NCBI GenBank assembly: GCA_020536535.1
Contig: JAHLWZ010000189.1
Span: forward strand, 2,752 to 22,803
DNA: 20,052 nucleotides
Direction: 5' to 3'
From: Pelomyxa schiedti
Lineage: Eukaryota > Evosea > Pelobiontida > Pelomyxidae
The position numbers were made by a program, and so were the translations under genes. Shown here one piece after another: positions 19,002 through 20,052 of the stretch (positions are counted from its first letter, which is position 1; each line of letters starts with the position of its first letter). Under the pieces are notes generated by a model. That model saw nothing but the letters and a program-made list of their open reading frames with translations, was not told the origin of the DNA and searched no databases.

Positions 19002-19900
19002 GTTATTAAAATCACAACAAGCACCCACAAAAAAACCGTGTGGAATACACCCTACTTCCCAATTTAAAGAGAACTGTGCGGAACCGGCCGGAAGCTCCTT
19101 CTTCGCAGAAATCATCTACACCGGGGGGCAAGTCAAGTGAGAAAAACAGAATTTTTTAGTGAGCAAGGCAGGGTGAAGCGGCCCGATTTTGCCGGGATTT
19201 GTTGATGTTTTGTGCCGCGGGGCGGTTGGCGCGGCGCCGCGGCGGCAGCGCGGCGTGTGTGTTCGTTGAATCGGGCTGCGCGGCCTTGACATAAATGGCA
19301 TGTTTGGGGTTGTGGAGACTGTGCAGTGACTTGCCTCTTTTGTTTATCTCCACTACCATCAAAAAAATCGCTGCTACGAGGGGAGACGATGCCGCCCTGG
19401 GGTGAAGGGGAACAAGCGGTACCCGCCTTGTGTTGTCTATTCCATCACGTCGTTCCATCTAATATTAATTGTTTTATTTCTGAATCAATTAAATTAATTT
19501 ATATCTATTAAATATTAAGGCCTACAGCATTGCCGCACCCCTTTAATGTATTTCCGAGCCTTCCACTGGTATGTGGCTTCTTGTTTCTTTGTTTTCTTTT
19601 TCCCATAGCCCTGGGACACTGGTATGCTTTTTTTACACTTAGGTGGTCAACTTGCCTGCCGCTGCTGACATGACAACCACCGACGTACATCCTTCTCCTT
19701 TTTTGTCATTGCTGAACAGTTGTAGTACCGGACTGACCAACCCCAACTTCCCTGACCCACTCTCCCGCTTTTCCGCTTTCCAACTACCACACTTTACTGT
19801 GACGGGTGCACAACCAGGCCCAATTTTCCCTTCTTACTCTTTCACTCTCATGCTACCCACAACGCCCACTTCTCTCCAAAATGTGGATTTAAAAAAACGA
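19002..19900. other. Intergenic, no supported gene; CpG-rich patch 19175-19285
   Basis: Only chance ORFs of up to about 100 codons occur. At 19195-19260 the sequence is exceptionally GC/CpG-rich and includes the palindrome CGCGGCGCCGCG. It is flanked by an imperfect inverted pair, GCGGCCCGATT (about 19178) and AATCGGGCTGC (about 19269). This could be a structured RNA or a regulatory island. No tRNA or known RNA motif was recognised. Confidence 0.35.
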
Positions 19901-19949
19901 GGCACGATTTTGTATCCAAGGACTTAAGGGCGGAAAACTTTTTTTTTTT

Positions 19950-19975
19950 GCCTGAAGTCGATTTCGACTTCAGGC
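19950..19975. repeat. Perfect 12-bp inverted repeat (hairpin)
   Basis: GCCTGAAGTCGA at 19950-19961 and its exact complement at 19964-19975 are separated by TT. On the plus strand an 11-nt T run (19939-19949) precedes it, so read from the minus strand it is a stem followed by an A run, not a terminator-like U run. Confidence 0.85.
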
Positions 19976-20052
19976 TTGTACATAGAGGTGTGAGGTGAGG
20001 AGTGGTGCCCATTCTGGTACCTAGTACGTTGAGTGGGGTGACGAGGGGGGAG

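Noticed and set aside
19116-19458. Minus-strand ORFs of 61 and 100 aa
   Set aside because: They are basic, Pro/Ala-rich translations of the CpG-rich patch with no start context, domain or splice support.
19643-19927. Plus-strand 94-aa Pro/Ser/Thr-rich ORF
   Set aside because: Low complexity, no domain and no supporting signals.

Overview
The window looks like nuclear DNA of a free-living amoebozoan protist, most likely an archamoeba (Pelomyxa/Mastigamoeba type). That placement is recognition and inference, not a search result. It rests on a Roco-family gene (Roc-COR plus TKL-type kinase, a family expanded in Amoebozoa), lineage-type families of helical-repeat and beta-rich proteins, densely packed genes with very short GT-AG introns (mostly 41-53 bp), and two GTTTGT donors of the kind typical of Entamoeba. 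I saw no tRNA, rRNA, CRISPR or bacterial operon signals.

Layout. Positions 1-4848 hold no intact gene I can support. They contain decayed minus-strand coding fragments, a diverged tandem array of about 200-bp units, an exact 39-bp direct repeat, a GC-rich hexamer minisatellite and two copies of a repeat whose core is inverted between copies. From 4849 to 16330 five genes run head to tail on the minus strand. In transcription order from the right they are: a six-exon Roco-like pseudokinase (16330-12173), a three-exon divergent actin-related protein (12094-10751), a two-exon MoeA-type molybdopterin molybdotransferase (10626-9085), a seven-exon AAAP-family amino acid transporter (8585-6653) and a single-exon protein of unknown function (6372-4849). 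On the plus strand, divergent from the Roco gene across 313 bp, is a three-exon ankyrin-like helical-repeat protein (16644-19001). The last kilobase has no supported gene, but it carries a CpG-rich patch and a perfect 12-bp-stem hairpin.

The exon models were built by hand. In each case phase-matched GT-AG junctions restore the expected family domains and the summed exons are a multiple of three. For MoeA the splice adds the C-terminal domain IV that the single long ORF lacks. For the Roco gene two GTTTGT introns restore the post-G3 part of Roc and the kinase catalytic loop.

The genes do not form an obvious pathway. The most unusual item is the Roco protein: its N-terminal Ras-like region, its Roc P-loop and its kinase active site all look degenerate, which suggests a scaffold rather than a GTPase or kinase. 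The neighbouring actin-like protein has also lost a conserved acidic residue of the nucleotide/cation site.
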